The notes beneath the pieces were generated by a model. It made no database searches, was not told where the DNA came from, and worked only from the letters and a program-made list of their open reading frames with translations. A stretch of 35,306 bases of DNA from Methylobacillus sp. (GTDB lineage Bacteria > Pseudomonadota > Gammaproteobacteria > Burkholderiales > Methylophilaceae). This document shows, in pieces, positions 1-8,982 of this stretch (its first letter is position 1; each line of letters begins with the position of its first letter). The stretch covers positions 1 through 35,306 of the forward strand of contig JAITML010000065.1 of the NCBI GenBank assembly GCA_031277395.1, read 5' to 3'. The translations under genes and the position numbers were made by a program.

Positions 1-67
1 TGATGTAAGATACGCGCAGGCTGAAAAACTCCACGATTCAGAGCAAACTATTTTTAGAGAGAGCATC

Positions 68-490
68 ATGAAAAAATTGGCAGTAGTGCTGGCGCTGGCC
101 GCCATGAGCGGAGCGGCGCAGGCTCAACCGGCGTTTGAAGGTCCTGACTATAGCGGCGTTTACGAATGTCTGGGCAAGGATGCGCGCGAAGGCGAGTATA
201 CCGGCATTGTGACGATGCAACTGGTGCCGGAGCATAGTCGCGGCAATCACGGCGCTTATGCTTTCAAGCTGGAAGTACCCGGTTTCGGTGTCTATCCGGG
301 GCACGCTGTATCCGAAGGCGACAAGCTCGCAATCTATTTCGCGTTGCAGGAGCCATCCACGAAGGACTACGGCTCGGGCATCGCGACAATCAGAAAAGGC
401 GAGAGTGGAAAGTGGGCGTTCAGCAAATTCTATTACGAACCGGAATACGAAGGCGGCAATACCGGGACGGAAGAGTGCGCGATCAAATAG
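68..490 (+). CDS. small secreted protein of unknown function
   Basis: A 140-residue protein I do not recognise. Residues 1-19 form a classic signal peptide: two lysines, a hydrophobic alanine/leucine stretch, and an AQA cleavage site before Q20. The mature protein would be about 121 residues in the periplasm or outside. It holds only two cysteines, C34 near the mature N terminus and C137 four residues from the end, so a disulfide joining the two ends is possible (inference). The rest is rich in Gly, Tyr and Glu and reads like a small beta-sheet protein. The ATG follows a weak purine-rich AGAGAGA stretch. The gene ends 47 bases before hrpA on the same strand. Coding is supported by the signal peptide and by consistent codon use; function is unknown. 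Confidence 0.75.
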   Translation: MKKLAVVLALAAMSGAAQAQPAFEGPDYSGVYECLGKDAREGEYTGIVTMQLVPEHSRGNHGAYAFKLEVPGFGVYPGHAVSEGDKLAIYFALQEPSTKDYGSGIATIRKGESGKWAFSKFYYEPEYEGGNTGTEECAIK

Positions 491-519
491 CGTCTGTGGA
501 ATGATGGCCGCGCCGGGCA

Positions 520-528
520 TGATAAAAT
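520..528 (+). promoter_or_regulatory. extended -10 promoter element for hrpA
   Basis: TGATAAAAT: a TG one base upstream of the hexamer TAAAAT (5 of 6 matches to TATAAT) at 523-528. No convincing -35 is seen. A start site about seven bases downstream would fall at 535-536, only two or three bases before the hrpA ATG at 538, and no Shine-Dalgarno precedes that ATG. The element therefore predicts a leaderless or nearly leaderless hrpA mRNA. This is inferred from sequence only. Confidence 0.4.
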
Positions 529-537
529 TCACGCCCC

Positions 538-3500
538 ATGAGCTCTCCTTCCGCGCCGATTCCTGCTCGCGTCATAGCACAACTCGAAGCTGCTTTGCCG
601 CAGTGCATGCTGGCGGATCGTCACGCCTTGCGGCGATTGTTGCAAACGGCGCGCGACAAACTCAAAACGGGCAAAACGGCAGATAGTTTGCTCGCCGATG
701 CCGCGGCGAAAATCGAGCAATCCTCACGTCGTTTCGCGGCAAGACGCGCCGCGTTGCCGACGCCTGATTTTTCTCCCGACCTGCCGGTCAACCAGCGCAG
801 GGACGAGATCGCCACAGCGATAGCACAGCACCAGGTGGTCATCGTCTGTGGTGAAACCGGCTCCGGCAAGACCACGCAATTACCCAAAATCTGTCTGGAA
901 CTCGGACGCGGCGTCGCCGGATTTATCGGCCATACCCAGCCGCGCCGCATCGCCGCGCGCTCCGTGGCTTCGCGCATCGCGCAGGAACTCAAGACGCCGC
1001 TGGGCGAGGCGGTTGGCTACAAGGTGCGCTTCAACGACAAGCTCTCGGAAACCAGCTACGTCAAGCTTATGACGGATGGCATTCTGCTCGCCGAAACGCA
1101 GGGCGACCGCTTTCTCAATGCTTATGACACGCTCATCATCGACGAAGCGCACGAGCGCAGCCTCAACATCGATTTTCTGCTCGGCTACCTCAAGCAAGTA
1201 TTGCCGAAACGCTCTGATCTCAAGGTGATCGTGACCTCCGCGACCATGGACGCGGATCGCTTCTCGCGCCATTTCGATGACGCGCCGGTGATCGAAGTGT
1301 CGGGTCGCATGTATCCGGTTGAGGTGCGTTATCGCCCCTTGCAGGAAACGGATGAGGACGAGCAGGAGGAGAGCATGGAAGCCGCGATTCTCGATGCGGT
1401 GGATGAGCTTTCACGCTTGGGCGGCGGCGATATTCTGGTGTTTCTGCCCGGCGAGCGCGAGATACGCGATACTGCCGAGCACTTGCGAAAACATCATCCC
1501 AAAGGTGCGGAAATCCTGCCGCTATTTGCGCGGCTCTCCATCGAGGAACAGCAAAAGGTGTTTCGACCTTCGGGCGGGCGGCGCATTGTGCTCGCGACCA
1601 ACGTCGCCGAAACCTCGCTCACCGTACCCGGCATCAAGTACGTGATAGACACCGGCCTCGCGCGCGTTAACCGCTACAGCCCGCGCGCCAAGGTCGAGCA
1701 GTTGCAGATCGAAAAAATTTCGCAGGCCGCCGCGCGTCAACGCGCCGGACGTTGCGGCCGGGTGTCCGACGGCATCTGCGTGCGCCTGTACGCGGAGGAG
1801 GATTTCAAGGCGCGGCCGGAATTTACCGAGCCGGAAATCCTGCGTTCCTCGCTCGCTTCCGTGATCCTGCGCATGGCCGCGCTGCATCTGGGCGAGGTGA
1901 GCGAGTTTCCGTTCATCGAGGCGCCGCATACGCGCCTTGTCGCGGACGGCTACCAGCTGTTGCAGGAACTCGGCGCGGTGGATGAGCAGCGGCGCATTAC
2001 CAAAATCGGTCAGGAGCTTGCCGCGATTCCGCTTGATCCGCGCATTGGCCGCATCATACTTGCCGCAAGCCGCGAGAACTGCCTGCGGGAGATACTCATC
2101 ATCGCTTCCGCACTTGCGATTCAGGACCCGCGCGAGCGCCCCATGGACAAGCGCGAAGCAGCCGATCAGGCGCATGCCAAATTCGCGGACGAGCGTTCTG
2201 ATTTCATGGGATATCTCAAATTGTGGGCGTGGTATGACGACGCGCTCAAGCACAAAAAATCCAACCGCGATCTGTTGCACAAGTGCCACCAGAATTTTCT
2301 TTCTTTTCTGCGGCTCAAGGAGTGGCGCGACCTGCACGGCCAGCTCGTCGGTCTGGGACTCAAACCGAACGAGCAGGAGGCGGGCTATGACCAGATACAT
2401 CGCGCCTTGCTCGCGGGCTTGCTGGGCAATATCGGCTTCAAGGATGGCGAGGCGGAATCCTGGCTGGGCGCGCGCGGCATCCGCTTTCATATCGCGCCCG
2501 GTTCCTCGCTCAAGAAACGCCGCCCGAAATGGGTGATGGCGGCGGAACTGATGGAAACCACCAAACTTTATGCGCGTGGCGTGGCCGAGATCAATCCCGA
2601 CTGGATAGAACCGCTCGCGCGCGGCCTCACGCAAAGCCATACCAGCGATCCGCGCTGGGATCGCAAAATGGCGCAGGTGGTCGCGTGGGAGCGCGTGAGC
2701 CTGTACGGGCTTACCATCGTGCCAAAACGGCGCGTGCACTACGGCCCGATCAATCCGCAGGAGTCGCGCGAAATCTTTATTCGTGAGGCGCTCGCGAACA
2801 TGGAATTCGATACGTGCGCGCCGTTTTTCGCGGCCAACCAGCGTCTCATGCGCGAGATCGAGGAACTGGAACACAAGGCGCGTCGTCAGGATGTGCTGGT
2901 TGATGAGCATGCGTTATTTGCGTTTTATGACGCGCGTATTCCGCCCGGCATCGTCAATGGCGCGGGTTTTGAAGCGTGGCGGCAGGAGGCGGAGCAGAAA
3001 AATCCAAAACTTTTGTATCTCACGCGCGATGACCTCATGCGGCATGCGGCGAGCAATATTACTGAAATTCAGTTTCCTGAAACATTCAATCTCGACGGCG
3101 CGCCGGTGCCGCTCAAATACCGCTTTGAGCCGGGGCATCTGCTCGATGGCGTGACCGCGACGATACCGCTTGCGTTGCTCAACCAGCTTGATGCCACGCA
3201 AACCGAATGGCTGGTGCCGGGCATGGTGCGTGAGAAGATCACGCACCTCATCAAATCACTGCCCAAAAATTTGCGCCGCGTTTGCGTGCCGGTGCCGGAT
3301 TTTGTGACCGGCTTTCTCGAAACGGCCAAGTTGGGTGAAGGGAAATTGCTGGAAGCGGTAGCGAGTTATATCCATGCGCGTACCGGCCTCAAGCTGTCGG
3401 CGAGCGAGTGGGTGGAACCCGTTCCACCACATTTGCTGATGAATTTCCGCGTGATCGACGATGCCGGACGCGAGTTGGCGATGGGACGCGACTGGTCTGT

Positions 3501-4422
3501 GTTGAAGAATCAGCTCGGTCAGGCGGCGCAACTGACTTTTCGCAGCAGCCAGCCGGAGGTCGAAAAAACCGGTCTCAAGCAATGGGATTTCGGCGACCTT
3601 CCCAAGCAACTGGATTTCACGCGCAATCAGCATCGCATGACCGGCTATCCCGCGCTTGAAGATAATGGCGACAGCGTTGCGATCAAGTTGTTCGATACCG
3701 AAAAAGCCGCGCTGCAATCGCACCGCAAAGGTGTGCGACGTTTGATGCGTTTTGAGTTGAAGGAGCAGATGAAGCAACTGGAAAAAGGTCTGCCGGGTTT
3801 CAATCAATACGCGTTGCTGCTGCGTAACATCATGAATCCCGACGATCTGCGCGAGGATATGCTGACCGCGATTGCCGACCGCGCGTTTATTGGCGAGGAT
3901 GATCTGCCGCGCGGCAATGCCGATTTCATGGCGCTTAAGGCGCGCGCTCGCACGCGCCTGCCTGCGGTGGTCGAGGGCGCGGGGCGGCTCGCGCAAGCCA
4001 TCGCGATGGAAATTCAACCGTTGACGCAAAAGCTCAATGGCTTGCCGCCTGCGATGTCGCGCGTGAAACGCGAAGTCGAGGAGCAGTACGCGCGGCTTCT
4101 GCCCAAATATTTTTTCAGCGCTACGCCGTGGGAACGCTTGCAGCATCTCCCGCGTTATCTCAAGGCGCTGCGGTTGCGGCTGGAAAAATATCCCGGCAGC
4201 GTCGAACGTGATACGCGCAGCGCGCAGGCCGTGCAGATGTTGTGGCAGCGTTGGGAGGAGCGGGTCAATGTCGCGCGCAAAGAGGAAAACGCGAGCGCAG
4301 AACTGGAAGATTTTCGCTGGCTGATCGAGGAACTGCGCGTGTCTTTATTCGCGCAGGAGCTGAAAACGCCATTCCCGGTATCGGTGAAGCGGCTCGAAAA
4401 AATCTGGAACGGATTGGGCTGA
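538..4422 (+). CDS. hrpA: ATP-dependent RNA helicase HrpA
   Basis: A 1294-residue DEAH-box helicase, the usual length for HrpA. Visible motifs: Walker A GETGSGKT at 105-112, DEAH at 202-205, SAT at 234-236 and the motif VI stretch QRAGRCGR at 401-408. The helicase-associated and OB-like domains follow, then the long HrpA-specific C-terminal half (DUF3418 type) to the end. In E. coli HrpA is a 3'-5' RNA helicase linked to mRNA processing and to rescue of stalled or collided ribosomes; this is family knowledge. The ATG at 538 gives the expected HrpA N terminus but has no Shine-Dalgarno. The gene converges on the FIST gene, with 20 bases between stop codons and no obvious terminator. Confidence 0.97.
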   Translation: MSSPSAPIPARVIAQLEAALPQCMLADRHALRRLLQTARDKLKTGKTADSLLADAAAKIEQSSRRFAARRAALPTPDFSPDLPVNQRRDEIATAIAQHQVVIVCGETGSGKTTQLPKICLELGRGVAGFIGHTQPRRIAARSVASRIAQELKTPLGEAVGYKVRFNDKLSETSYVKLMTDGILLAETQGDRFLNAYDTLIIDEAHERSLNIDFLLGYLKQVLPKRSDLKVIVTSATMDADRFSRHFDDAPVIEVSGRMYPVEVRYRPLQETDEDEQEESMEAAILDAVDELSRLGGGDILVFLPGEREIRDTAEHLRKHHPKGAEILPLFARLSIEEQQKVFRPSGGRRIVLATNVAETSLTVPGIKYVIDTGLARVNRYSPRAKVEQLQIEKISQAAARQRAGRCGRVSDGICVRLYAEEDFKARPEFTEPEILRSSLASVILRMAALHLGEVSEFPFIEAPHTRLVADGYQLLQELGAVDEQRRITKIGQELAAIPLDPRIGRIILAASRENCLREILIIASALAIQDPRERPMDKREAADQAHAKFADERSDFMGYLKLWAWYDDALKHKKSNRDLLHKCHQNFLSFLRLKEWRDLHGQLVGLGLKPNEQEAGYDQIHRALLAGLLGNIGFKDGEAESWLGARGIRFHIAPGSSLKKRRPKWVMAAELMETTKLYARGVAEINPDWIEPLARGLTQSHTSDPRWDRKMAQVVAWERVSLYGLTIVPKRRVHYGPINPQESREIFIREALANMEFDTCAPFFAANQRLMREIEELEHKARRQDVLVDEHALFAFYDARIPPGIVNGAGFEAWRQEAEQKNPKLLYLTRDDLMRHAASNITEIQFPETFNLDGAPVPLKYRFEPGHLLDGVTATIPLALLNQLDATQTEWLVPGMVREKITHLIKSLPKNLRRVCVPVPDFVTGFLETAKLGEGKLLEAVASYIHARTGLKLSASEWVEPVPPHLLMNFRVIDDAGRELAMGRDWSVLKNQLGQAAQLTFRSSQPEVEKTGLKQWDFGDLPKQLDFTRNQHRMTGYPALEDNGDSVAIKLFDTEKAALQSHRKGVRRLMRFELKEQMKQLEKGLPGFNQYALLLRNIMNPDDLREDMLTAIADRAFIGEDDLPRGNADFMALKARARTRLPAVVEGAGRLAQAIAMEIQPLTQKLNGLPPAMSRVKREVEEQYARLLPKYFFSATPWERLQHLPRYLKALRLRLEKYPGSVERDTRSAQAVQMLWQRWEERVNVARKEENASAELEDFRWLIEELRVSLFAQELKTPFPVSVKRLEKIWNGLG

Positions 4423-4442
4423 GCGCAGACGCAGCGGGTAGT

Positions 4443-5594
4443 TTAGGTCTCGGTCAGATAACCGATGGTCATGGTCTGGTTGTGCAACTCACTCGCATCG
4501 TCCGGCTTGGCCGGACAGAGTTCACCGTTGGAATAAAAGCCGGTCACGGCGGCTTGCGGGCCCAGGGTATCCTTGACCATGTAGATTTCATCGGAAATCT
4601 GTTCGCCCATCACGAGCTTGCGACCCACGCAACTGACGCAAATGGCCAGCGCGGGAGTTTGCATTGCTTCCGGCAGCAAGCTGCTCAAAACCGTTTTTGC
4701 AGCGCCGCGGGCGCCTTCCACAAGATTGTCGTGCGAAGCCTGGCACAGGCTAATGGTTTCGCCTTCATCTATATTGCCGAAAAAGGTGAGACTGTTGTCT
4801 GCCGGGTTGGTGGCCGCGAGCGTGCGTATGGTTTTCACACTGCGTTTTTCACCGACGACGGCGAGCGGAAACTTGAGGCCGGTGCCGGGCAAGCCCTTGG
4901 CATAATGTTCACCGATATACATGCGATACAACGGCAGCGCCGGTTTGCCATCAATTTCATACACCACGTTTTTCTCCGAGCGCGTGACTTTGCGCGGCGG
5001 GCCGTAAGGCTTCCAGCCGCCCAGCGCGCCGCTGACGGCGACCAAATTGTTGCCGTAGAGACCAATCGCGATTACCAGATGGTTGCTGACGATATCGTTG
5101 TAGAGTTGCAGCGTGCGGGTGAATTGCGCGCCATCGCCAGCCATGCCGCCGACGATGAGGACTTTGTCGCCAAGCACGCTCTGGAAGCCGTGGAGCAATT
5201 CCGTACCGTTGACGCTCAAGCCGTCGGAGATGACCAGGACGGCGCGCAGATTTTCAGTTTTGAGCGTGGCGCCCAGGGTCGCGCCGGATTGGAATGAGTT
5301 TTGCATGTCCGAAACGACAATGTCGGCGACGCGCATGGTGGTGCGTTCCCACTGGATCGCGGTGATTTGCAGGCTGTCGTCGTACACGCCGGTGTTGCTG
5401 ATTTCACCTGCCGTTGTGCAACCGATAACTTGCGCCGAGGGATAGCGGGCTTTGAGCGTCGCGGCAAGTTTGGGGTCGCCGAAACGCTTGACGGAGCCGA
5501 ATACCAGCACCAGGCTGGCAGAAGACAAGGGGGAGGTTTTGGGAAGATCCTTCAGCGACTGATCGCCGGTGACGGCTTCCTGTCTGATCAACAT
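4443..5594 (-). CDS. FIST-domain sensory protein (FIST_N + FIST_C)
   Basis: A 383-residue cytoplasmic protein with the two-part FIST architecture. FIST_N covers about residues 25-215 (VIGCTTAGEI near 57-66, VGGMAGDGAQF near 148-158). FIST_C covers about 225-375 and includes ISCVGRKLVMGE and the closing GFYSNGELCP block typical of the family. FIST domains are predicted ligand-binding sensory modules, often found near or fused to chemotaxis and cyclic-di-GMP proteins; the ligand is generally unknown, with small molecules such as amino acids proposed. Here it stands alone, with no output domain or membrane segment, and is divergent from the pilG-chpA operon, which hints at a role as soluble input to that pathway (inference). 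The ATG at 5594 is preceded on its own strand by a GGAAACA Shine-Dalgarno-like stretch. Confidence 0.88.
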   Translation of the reverse strand: MLIRQEAVTGDQSLKDLPKTSPLSSASLVLVFGSVKRFGDPKLAATLKARYPSAQVIGCTTAGEISNTGVYDDSLQITAIQWERTTMRVADIVVSDMQNSFQSGATLGATLKTENLRAVLVISDGLSVNGTELLHGFQSVLGDKVLIVGGMAGDGAQFTRTLQLYNDIVSNHLVIAIGLYGNNLVAVSGALGGWKPYGPPRKVTRSEKNVVYEIDGKPALPLYRMYIGEHYAKGLPGTGLKFPLAVVGEKRSVKTIRTLAATNPADNSLTFFGNIDEGETISLCQASHDNLVEGARGAAKTVLSSLLPEAMQTPALAICVSCVGRKLVMGEQISDEIYMVKDTLGPQAAVTGFYSNGELCPAKPDDASELHNQTMTIGYLTET

Positions 5595-5916
5595 AGCTTG
5601 TTTCCAGTTTTCTTAATCAATTAATTTAGAAAGTTTTGAGTTTCTGCGGTTCTTGCATCATGCCTCCCCAACACGCGGCAAGTTTAAATCCAACTGGTTT
5701 GCCAAGGCAATAGATAATCGTGTATTTTGTGGAAGCAGCGCGGCGGTATGGAAAATGGATGCAATTTACGAGACAATAGGGGCGCTGGATAATTTTTCGC
5801 TCTGCATACATAATAACGCCGATACATGAACAAGTAAGTATTCGGTTACGTCCGGTCGCATTGCATATCATGGGGCTGAATTTATAATAAACAGTGCTTT
5901 CAAGGAAAGATAACGA
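5595..5916. other. divergent intergenic region between the FIST gene and pilG
   Basis: 322 bases without a supported gene. Both ends are AT-rich, as expected for back-to-back promoters. The right end carries the pilG promoter described separately. On the left, reading towards the FIST gene, TTGCCT followed after 18 bases by TAAACT is a weak sigma-70 candidate (about 5677-5714). Several other TAAT-rich hexamers, such as CATAAT near 5807, could be extra start sites. I see no strong hairpin, riboswitch or small open reading frame with a ribosome site. Confidence 0.6.
5861..5888 (+). promoter_or_regulatory. sigma-70-type promoter of the pilG-chpA operon
   Basis: TTGCAT at 5861-5866, a 16-base spacer and a perfect TATAAT at 5883-5888. 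Transcription would start near 5895, giving a leader of about 20 bases that contains the AAGGAAAGA ribosome site at 5902-5910, seven bases before the pilG ATG. The -35 matches only at its first three bases. Confidence 0.55.
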
Positions 5917-6315
5917 ATGGAGAAGGCGAACAGCCTCGCAGGCGTCAAGGTGATGGTGATAGACGACAGCAGCACCATCCGCCGCAGCGCTGAAATTTTT
6001 CTGAGTCGAGCCGGGTGCGAGATCATACTCGCCGAGGATGGCTTTGATGCGCTTTCCAAGATTGTGGACCTCCATCCCGATGTGATCTTTGTCGATATCA
6101 TGATGCCGCGTCTGGATGGCTACCAGACCTGCGCCCTTATCAAGAAAAATGAACGGTTCCACACCACCCCGGTAATCATGCTGTCCAGCAAGGATGGCCT
6201 GTTTGACCGCGCCCGCGGCCGCATTGTCGGCTCCGACGAATACCTGACCAAACCGTTCACCGCCGACAGCCTGCTGAATGCGGTGGCGCGTCATGCTGCT
6301 GCAGCTACTGGATAA
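5917..6315 (+). CDS. pilG: twitching-motility response regulator PilG
   Basis: A 132-residue single-domain CheY-like receiver. The acidic pair is D16/D17, the phospho-acceptor D60 (within VDIMMPRLDG), the switch Ser/Thr position S90, and the conserved lysine K112 in TKP. It has no output domain. PilG in Pseudomonas is phosphorylated by ChpA and promotes type IV pilus extension and directed twitching through FimL/FimV-PilB or CyaB (family knowledge). Being first in an operon with pilH, pilI, pilJ and chpA makes the assignment secure. A strong AAGGAAAGA ribosome site sets the start. Confidence 0.93.
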   Translation: MEKANSLAGVKVMVIDDSSTIRRSAEIFLSRAGCEIILAEDGFDALSKIVDLHPDVIFVDIMMPRLDGYQTCALIKKNERFHTTPVIMLSSKDGLFDRARGRIVGSDEYLTKPFTADSLLNAVARHAAAATG

Positions 6316-6335
6316 ATCTACGAGAACGCCGAACA

Positions 6336-6722
6336 ATGTCTATCAAAAAAATCATGATCGTGGATGACTCCGCAACCGACCGTTTCTTCCTGAGTGGAAT
6401 GCTGACACGCCACGGTTTCATCGTCAGTCAGGCTGAAAGCGGCGAGGAGGCGCTGGAGCGCGTCAAGAAGGAGCTCCCCGATCTGGTGCTGATGGACATC
6501 ATCATGCCGGGCATGAACGGCTTTCAGGCTACGCGCGCGATCACCAAAGCGCCGGAAACGGCGCACATTCCGGTGATTGTCTGCACCGGCAAGAGCCAGT
6601 TGACCGACCGTGTATGGGCGCTGCGCATGGGCGCCAAGGAGTGTATGCCCAAACCCGTGGATGAAGCTGCCCTGTTGGCCAGAATCGCGTCGCTGGGGCA
6701 ATCCGAGGATGCTGACTTATGA
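6336..6722 (+). CDS. pilH: twitching-motility response regulator PilH
   Basis: A 128-residue CheY-like receiver. D10/D11 form the acidic pocket, D54 (in LMDIIMPGMNG) is the phospho-acceptor, T84 the switch residue and K106 (MPKP) the conserved lysine. PilH works beside PilG in the Chp system; in Pseudomonas it favours retraction or acts as a phosphate sink for ChpA (family knowledge). It starts 20 bases after pilG and its stop overlaps the start of pilI by four bases (ATGA), so the pair is probably translationally coupled. Confidence 0.93.
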   Translation: MSIKKIMIVDDSATDRFFLSGMLTRHGFIVSQAESGEEALERVKKELPDLVLMDIIMPGMNGFQATRAITKAPETAHIPVIVCTGKSQLTDRVWALRMGAKECMPKPVDEAALLARIASLGQSEDADL

Positions 6723-7240
6723 GCAAAACTCTCGATTTGCGCGAATATCAGGAAGACATCCTTGACCGCATCAAGGAGCGCACGCGCTCGACGGAGGATG
6801 CCAGCGCGCGCAGCCGTCTCGGTGTGCGTGCCGGAACCATGCACTGGCTGGTGCATCTTGACGACATCAGTGAAGTGTTGCCGGTACCGGAAATTTACCC
6901 GGTGCCGCTCGCCAAACCCTGGTTTCTCGGGATTACCAATGTGCGGGGCAATCTTTACGGCGTCAGTGATCTGGCGCAGTTCGCGGGTGAGTCGCCCGCC
7001 GTCACCAGTATCGCCAGCCGCATTTTGCTGACCCATCCGAAGTACAAGGCGCAGGCCGGATTGCTGGTTGACGCCATCGTGGGTCTGCGCACGCTGGATG
7101 ATATGGAAGCGCAAGATGCGTCCGCACCCGGCGCATGGATGGGGCGGGTGTTTCGGGATGCGGCAGGAGAAACCTGGCAGGAAGTTGATATCCGGGCGTT
7201 ATTGGTATTACCCGAATTCATGAAAATCGCATCGAATTAG
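6719..7240 (+). CDS. pilI: CheW-like adaptor PilI
   Basis: A 173-residue CheW-domain protein. The diagnostic block is PWFLGITNVRGNLYGVSDL near residues 62-80, the PilI version of the CheW signature. It should couple the PilJ receptor to the ChpA kinase at the inner membrane. Its ATG overlaps the pilH stop. A 42-base gap precedes pilJ. Confidence 0.9.
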   Translation: MSKTLDLREYQEDILDRIKERTRSTEDASARSRLGVRAGTMHWLVHLDDISEVLPVPEIYPVPLAKPWFLGITNVRGNLYGVSDLAQFAGESPAVTSIASRILLTHPKYKAQAGLLVDAIVGLRTLDDMEAQDASAPGAWMGRVFRDAAGETWQEVDIRALLVLPEFMKIASN

Positions 7241-7282
7241 TCATTGAGGGCAATCGGATAATGGAGTCGAAGGGAGTTGGTT

Positions 7283-8959
7283 ATGGCAATCGGTAATTTC
7301 TTCAAGAAGATCACGGGCCGCTCATCGAGCGATGACATCGCGTCGGAGCTTGCGCCAAGCGCCGCACCCGCCCGCGCTCCTATTTTAACTGTTCTGTTTC
7401 TCGGTGGCCTTGCGTTTATTTCGCTGGTGGTGGGTGCGCTCAACCGGGAACTGGATGCCGTCTATTATGAAAATGTGGCGCAGATGCAGTCGGGTATGCA
7501 GAGTATGGCCAAGAACCTGCAACAGGTGGCTCTGCTGCAGGCCAGATCGGGCGACCAATCCAAAATGACGGTGCGCGTCAAGGCTGATTATGACCGCGTC
7601 AGCAAGGCGATGGATGTCTTGAAGCAAGCCGGCGTGTTCAGCGCTTGGCGCGCCCAGCCTGTCGTTGAGCAGATTGCAAAGAATTGGGATGACTCCCGCG
7701 CCAAACTGAACGACAAGTTTTTCAACTCGAATCCTGCGAATGGGGAAGATCTCGCGCTGGTCGCGCTGGATTTGTCGGAAATCAGCGACAGAATGACCAA
7801 GGATGGCGATGAGTTGATCGAGATCGTGCGCAACGACTTTTTCCCGTATGTGTGGGTGACGTTGGCGATCCTTTTCATCCTTCTGGTCACATATACGCTG
7901 ACCAAGTGGGGGCGCAGCCAGAGTGTTGTGGCGCAAAACCGCGCCCATGCGCTGGAAACGGAAGGCATGCGCAACCAGGAGGCGATTCTGCAACTGCTGG
8001 ATGAAATGGGCGATCTCGCGGACGGTGACCTGACGGTGGAGGCCGAGGTGACGGAAAACATCACCGGCGCGGTGGCCGACTCCATCAACTACGCCATTGC
8101 CAGCTTGCGTACCCTGGTTGGGGAAATCAACCGCGCGACCGAGCACGTGACGGTCGCCACAACCGAGGCGCGCGATGTAACCACGCACCTGCTGGAGGCC
8201 GCCGGGAAACAGTCGGAGCAGATTGACGAAGCCGGTACCGCCGTGCAGCAGATGGCGCAGTCCATCCACGAGGTTTCCGCCAACGCCAACCAGTCCGCTG
8301 AAGTGGCGCAACGCTCGCTGCAAGCGGCGGCGCAAGGCGCGGTGGCGGTGCAGAACACCATCGCGGGTATGAACGGCATCCGCACGCAGATTCAGGAAAC
8401 CTCCAAACGTATTAAACGGCTGGGCGAAAGCTCGCAGGAGATCGGTGAAATCGTGGAACTGATCTCGGATATTACCGAGCAAACCAACATTCTTGCGTTG
8501 AATGCCGCAATTCAGGCGGCCTCCGCAGGCGAAGCCGGGCGTGGCTTCACGGTGGTGGCGGAAGAAGTGCAACGGCTGGCGGAACGCTCCTCTGAGGCAA
8601 CCAAACAGATCGGCGTGATCGTGAAGGCGATTCAGCAGGATACGGCCGACGCTGCCTCCGCGATGGAACGCAGTACCGAGGGGGTGGTGGAAGGCGCCAA
8701 GCTGTCCGATGCCGCCGGTCAGGCGCTCAACGAAATCGGCGCGGTGACGGCCAGCCTGGCCGGATTGATCGCCTCGATCTCGCAGGCGACGCGTGTGCAA
8801 ACCGAGATGGAGCGCAAGGTGACGCAGTTGATGCAGGAAATCCAGTTGATTACCTCGCAGACGTCAGAAGACACGCAGCAAACGGCTACTTCCATCGGCC
8901 AGTTGGCCTCGCTCGCGGAAGAATTGCGTGCTTCGGTTTCCGGCTTCAAGCTGTCTTGA
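7283..8959 (+). CDS. pilJ: type IV pilus chemoreceptor PilJ
   Basis: A 558-residue methyl-accepting chemotaxis protein. Membrane segment 1 is at about 33-55, a short periplasmic sensor (PilJ type) runs to about 185, and membrane segment 2 at about 188-208. A HAMP-like region ([18 protein letters not shown]) follows, then the long cytoplasmic coiled coil with the conserved hairpin tip near 393-425 ([20 protein letters not shown]). I chose ATG 7283, six bases after the AAGGGAG ribosome site; a TTG two codons upstream touches that site and is unlikely. PilJ senses surface contact or pilin state and signals to ChpA (Pseudomonas knowledge). The start is the only uncertain point. Confidence 0.94.
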   Translation: MAIGNFFKKITGRSSSDDIASELAPSAAPARAPILTVLFLGGLAFISLVVGALNRELDAVYYENVAQMQSGMQSMAKNLQQVALLQARSGDQSKMTVRVKADYDRVSKAMDVLKQAGVFSAWRAQPVVEQIAKNWDDSRAKLNDKFFNSNPANGEDLALVALDLSEISDRMTKDGDELIEIVRNDFFPYVWVTLAILFILLVTYTLTKWGRSQSVVAQNRAHALETEGMRNQEAILQLLDEMGDLADGDLTVEAEVTENITGAVADSINYAIASLRTLVGEINRATEHVTVATTEARDVTTHLLEAAGKQSEQIDEAGTAVQQMAQSIHEVSANANQSAEVAQRSLQAAAQGAVAVQNTIAGMNGIRTQIQETSKRIKRLGESSQEIGEIVELISDITEQTNILALNAAIQAASAGEAGRGFTVVAEEVQRLAERSSEATKQIGVIVKAIQQDTADAASAMERSTEGVVEGAKLSDAAGQALNEIGAVTASLAGLIASISQATRVQTEMERKVTQLMQEIQLITSQTSEDTQQTATSIGQLASLAEELRASVSGFKLS

Positions 8960-8982
8960 TGACCGGCCAGGAAAGGTGACGA

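Noticed and set aside
5688-5705. Sigma-54-like site facing the FIST gene (TGGCAA-N5-TTGGA on the minus strand)
   Set aside because: The essential GC at -12 is GG, so it fails the core GG-N10-GC rule.
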